Below, one piece after another: positions 62,340 to 64,000 of a DNA stretch of 64,000 nt. Location of the stretch: NCBI GenBank assembly GCA_026182355.1, contig JAPFBL010000240.1, forward strand, positions 186,001 through 250,000, read 5' to 3'. The notes beneath the pieces are model-generated. The model had not been told where the DNA came from, did no database searches, and saw only the letters and a program-made list of their open reading frames with translations. This stretch comes from Hermatobates lingyangjiaoensis (taxonomy: Eukaryota > Arthropoda > Insecta > Hemiptera > Hermatobatidae). Numbering within the stretch: the first letter of the stretch is position 1; each line of letters starts with the position of its first letter. Position numbers and translations under genes: made by a program.

Positions 62340-64000
62340 AGGGCTTCTGTATCAGTGGATTATATATCAAGAAATTGTTGTTGTAAAGAATTATAACCGA
62401 TGGTTTTCCATCAACACAAAATATGGATTAATATCATTAACACAAGGAGTATTATCAACAGTGTACACTCAACAACGTAATAAAATCAAAAACTAAAATG
62501 ATATAAACAATATTATCTTTTATAAACAAATAAAATTACAAAATATCAGAATTACTAGGTATCTAAATGCATTCAGGTTGTTATCCTCAGGAAAATAATC
62601 ATGGGTAGTTACTTCTTTACCTATTTACGTTATTGAAACTATTTCTTTATTATTTTAAACTCTAAGGCTACCAGAAAAGATGTTTTGGACCAAGAAATCA
62701 GCACTTCGATCACTTTCAATGACTAAAAGTTTAATATTTTTGAGAGAGCTAGCAACTGTTCTTTTTTAACATGATCATATTTGCTTTCGCAGGCTCCAAC
62801 AAGAAAGAATAGCTCCAGTTAAATGGTGTGTAATGCTTAGTTGGTCCCCTGACTGCCTTATAGAGCAGTAAATTACTGAGGTACTCCAGATTAACCCAGA
62901 AAACAGCAGAATGATCCATAAGCAGCAAGTAACACTATCATAAACTTAGTTCAAGTTTACAAAAACATTAAATGACTCAACTGGACGTTTTGAGACAAGC
63001 TTGAAAATAGTTACTGCTTATTTTAAAAAAAAAATGCATATTTGTTTTTATTTTTTTTTTTAACACATTACTACATGACTGTCTAAGTTAGATTAGTTTA
63101 TATAAAAAGAGGGAAAAGAAAACAAAAAATCTGTTTCCACCTAAAAATCTAATAAAATATCAAGTTTTTATTTATTTTAAACAACTTCTAAAGAAGATTT
63201 ATTCCAATTAACTTGATATTTCAAAAACTGTTGACAAGTCATTTAGAAGAATAACCGACGATATTTTCTTTTTCATTATTTCTATATTTTGCCTATTATG
63301 ACTTGGAAACTAAATTTATACAAATTTCTAACTTAACCTTTGATTTGATGACAGTTGTGCATCTGAGATGACCTCATGGTGATTTCCTCTAACAGATTTG
63401 CACGCTTGTTTGTATAAATATTACTATTATCATGAAGTGCTGGTTTACTTTTTTGATTTATGTAAGTTAATTTCTACAAGATCTGAGTCAACTACTTTAA
63501 GCAGTCTTTTAGTAGTGTGTTAAAAAAAAAGAATAGAAAGAAATATAGGTTTTTTTTTAACAAGAAATGCAATTAGGTTATTGTTTTTTTTTTTTTTTTT
63601 GCTGGATGTAGAATATAAGTTTTCATCTCATATGTAAGTTTATTTGCATGAGTTCGCCCACTCACAGAAATCAAGAAGCAGTAAATAACTCAGCAGAAGG
63701 CAAGCAATAAATTTGTAAAATGTAGTTTAGAATTAGGTAAGGCTTCTAATGAGAGAGGCAAGGCGAGACGAAAGAAGGCCTAATCCCGAGGAATCCCCCA
63801 TTGTCGTGGATTGATACACTGCCGGCTCCATTCACACAACTCCTAATGGAATATTAACATAATCATGTAACTTCCCCTACATTGGTGATATACGCCTTCA
63901 AAGAACATGGTAATCGGCGTTTCTTTTTTCAAAATTTTTAAACCGCCACCTACAACTGTACAAATTAATTTATATAAATCAGCTGTTATCTCATAAAAAA
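62340..64000. other. Spacer, no gene recognised; complex island near 63730-63850
   Basis: The stretch is AT-rich with homopolymer runs. The 63730-63850 part (GCAAGGCGAGACGAAAGAAG, TTGTCGTGGATTGATACACT) is less AT-rich, unique in the window and of unknown nature. Confidence 0.45.

Overview
The window is 64 kb of AT-rich, gene-poor animal DNA. I see no intact protein-coding gene, rRNA or tRNA gene. It looks like intergenic or deep intronic sequence from an invertebrate. Arthropod origin is plausible but unproven. The hints are mariner relics of a type common in arthropods and a tRNA-derived SINE whose tail ends in CCTAA units, which match the arthropod telomere repeat. Everything recognisable is mobile or repetitive DNA.

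The main discovery is a dense population of hammerhead-type ribozyme cores. About a dozen sequence families carry the same layout: stem I, a core like CTGANGA, a short stem II, GAAA, a very short palindrome (CGCG, GATC, GGCC, CATG, CG, GCGC, CCGG, AT or TA depending on family), U and H at the cleavage site, then the other strand of stem I. Many lie in inverted pairs inside long palindromes. In most families the ribozyme is followed by roughly 40 to 100 nt and then a (TA)n array. Compensatory changes in stem I between copies support selection on RNA structure. This combination recalls the ribozyme-bearing terminal repeats of Penelope-like retroelements and the retrozymes, but no reverse transcriptase or GIY-YIG reading frame of such an element is present. 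For reference I call the families F1 (GATC), F2 (CGCG), F3 (GGCC), F4 (ACGU, 6-bp stem II), F5 (ACGU, TTGAAAA core), F6 (CATG), F7 and F8 (AAUU), F9 (AUAU), F10 (GCGC), F11 (CCGG), F12 (ACGU, weak stem II) and F13 (unassigned).

Layout: 1-1.5 kb holds F12 and F2 units. 1.9-2.8 kb holds a deleted mariner. 5.7-7.4 kb is a cluster of F12, F7, F9 and F3 hairpins with TA and GA arrays. 10-11.6 kb has dispersed repeats and a worn SINE. 13.2-15.8 kb has F9, F6 and F1 units and a foldback. 17.7-22 kb has an F5 ribozyme, a 108-bp tandem repeat and four SINEs. 23.4-24.5 kb has two mariner families. 27.3-27.7 kb is a hAT-type MITE. 29.0-30.9 kb is a 45-bp minisatellite of about 42 units. 32-35.3 kb has SINE pieces, a dispersed repeat, and F12 and F9 units. 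38.5-42.9 kb has F2, F7, F9 and F4 units with a nested SINE. 44.5-46.7 kb has a degenerate repeat, F11 and F10 hairpins and a SINE. 47.3-52.7 kb has SINE and LINE pieces. 54.4-59.8 kb is the second large cluster of F1, F9, F8 and F2 hairpins. 60.8-62.3 kb has SINEs and a second hAT-type element.

There is no operon-like or pathway logic. The shared story is transposition: non-autonomous elements (deleted mariner, hAT MITEs, tRNA SINE, ribozyme-bearing retroelement ends) that depend on proteins encoded elsewhere. The stretches between them are AT-rich sequence in which I see no gene, with a few islands of more complex, less AT-rich sequence that may be conserved non-coding DNA.
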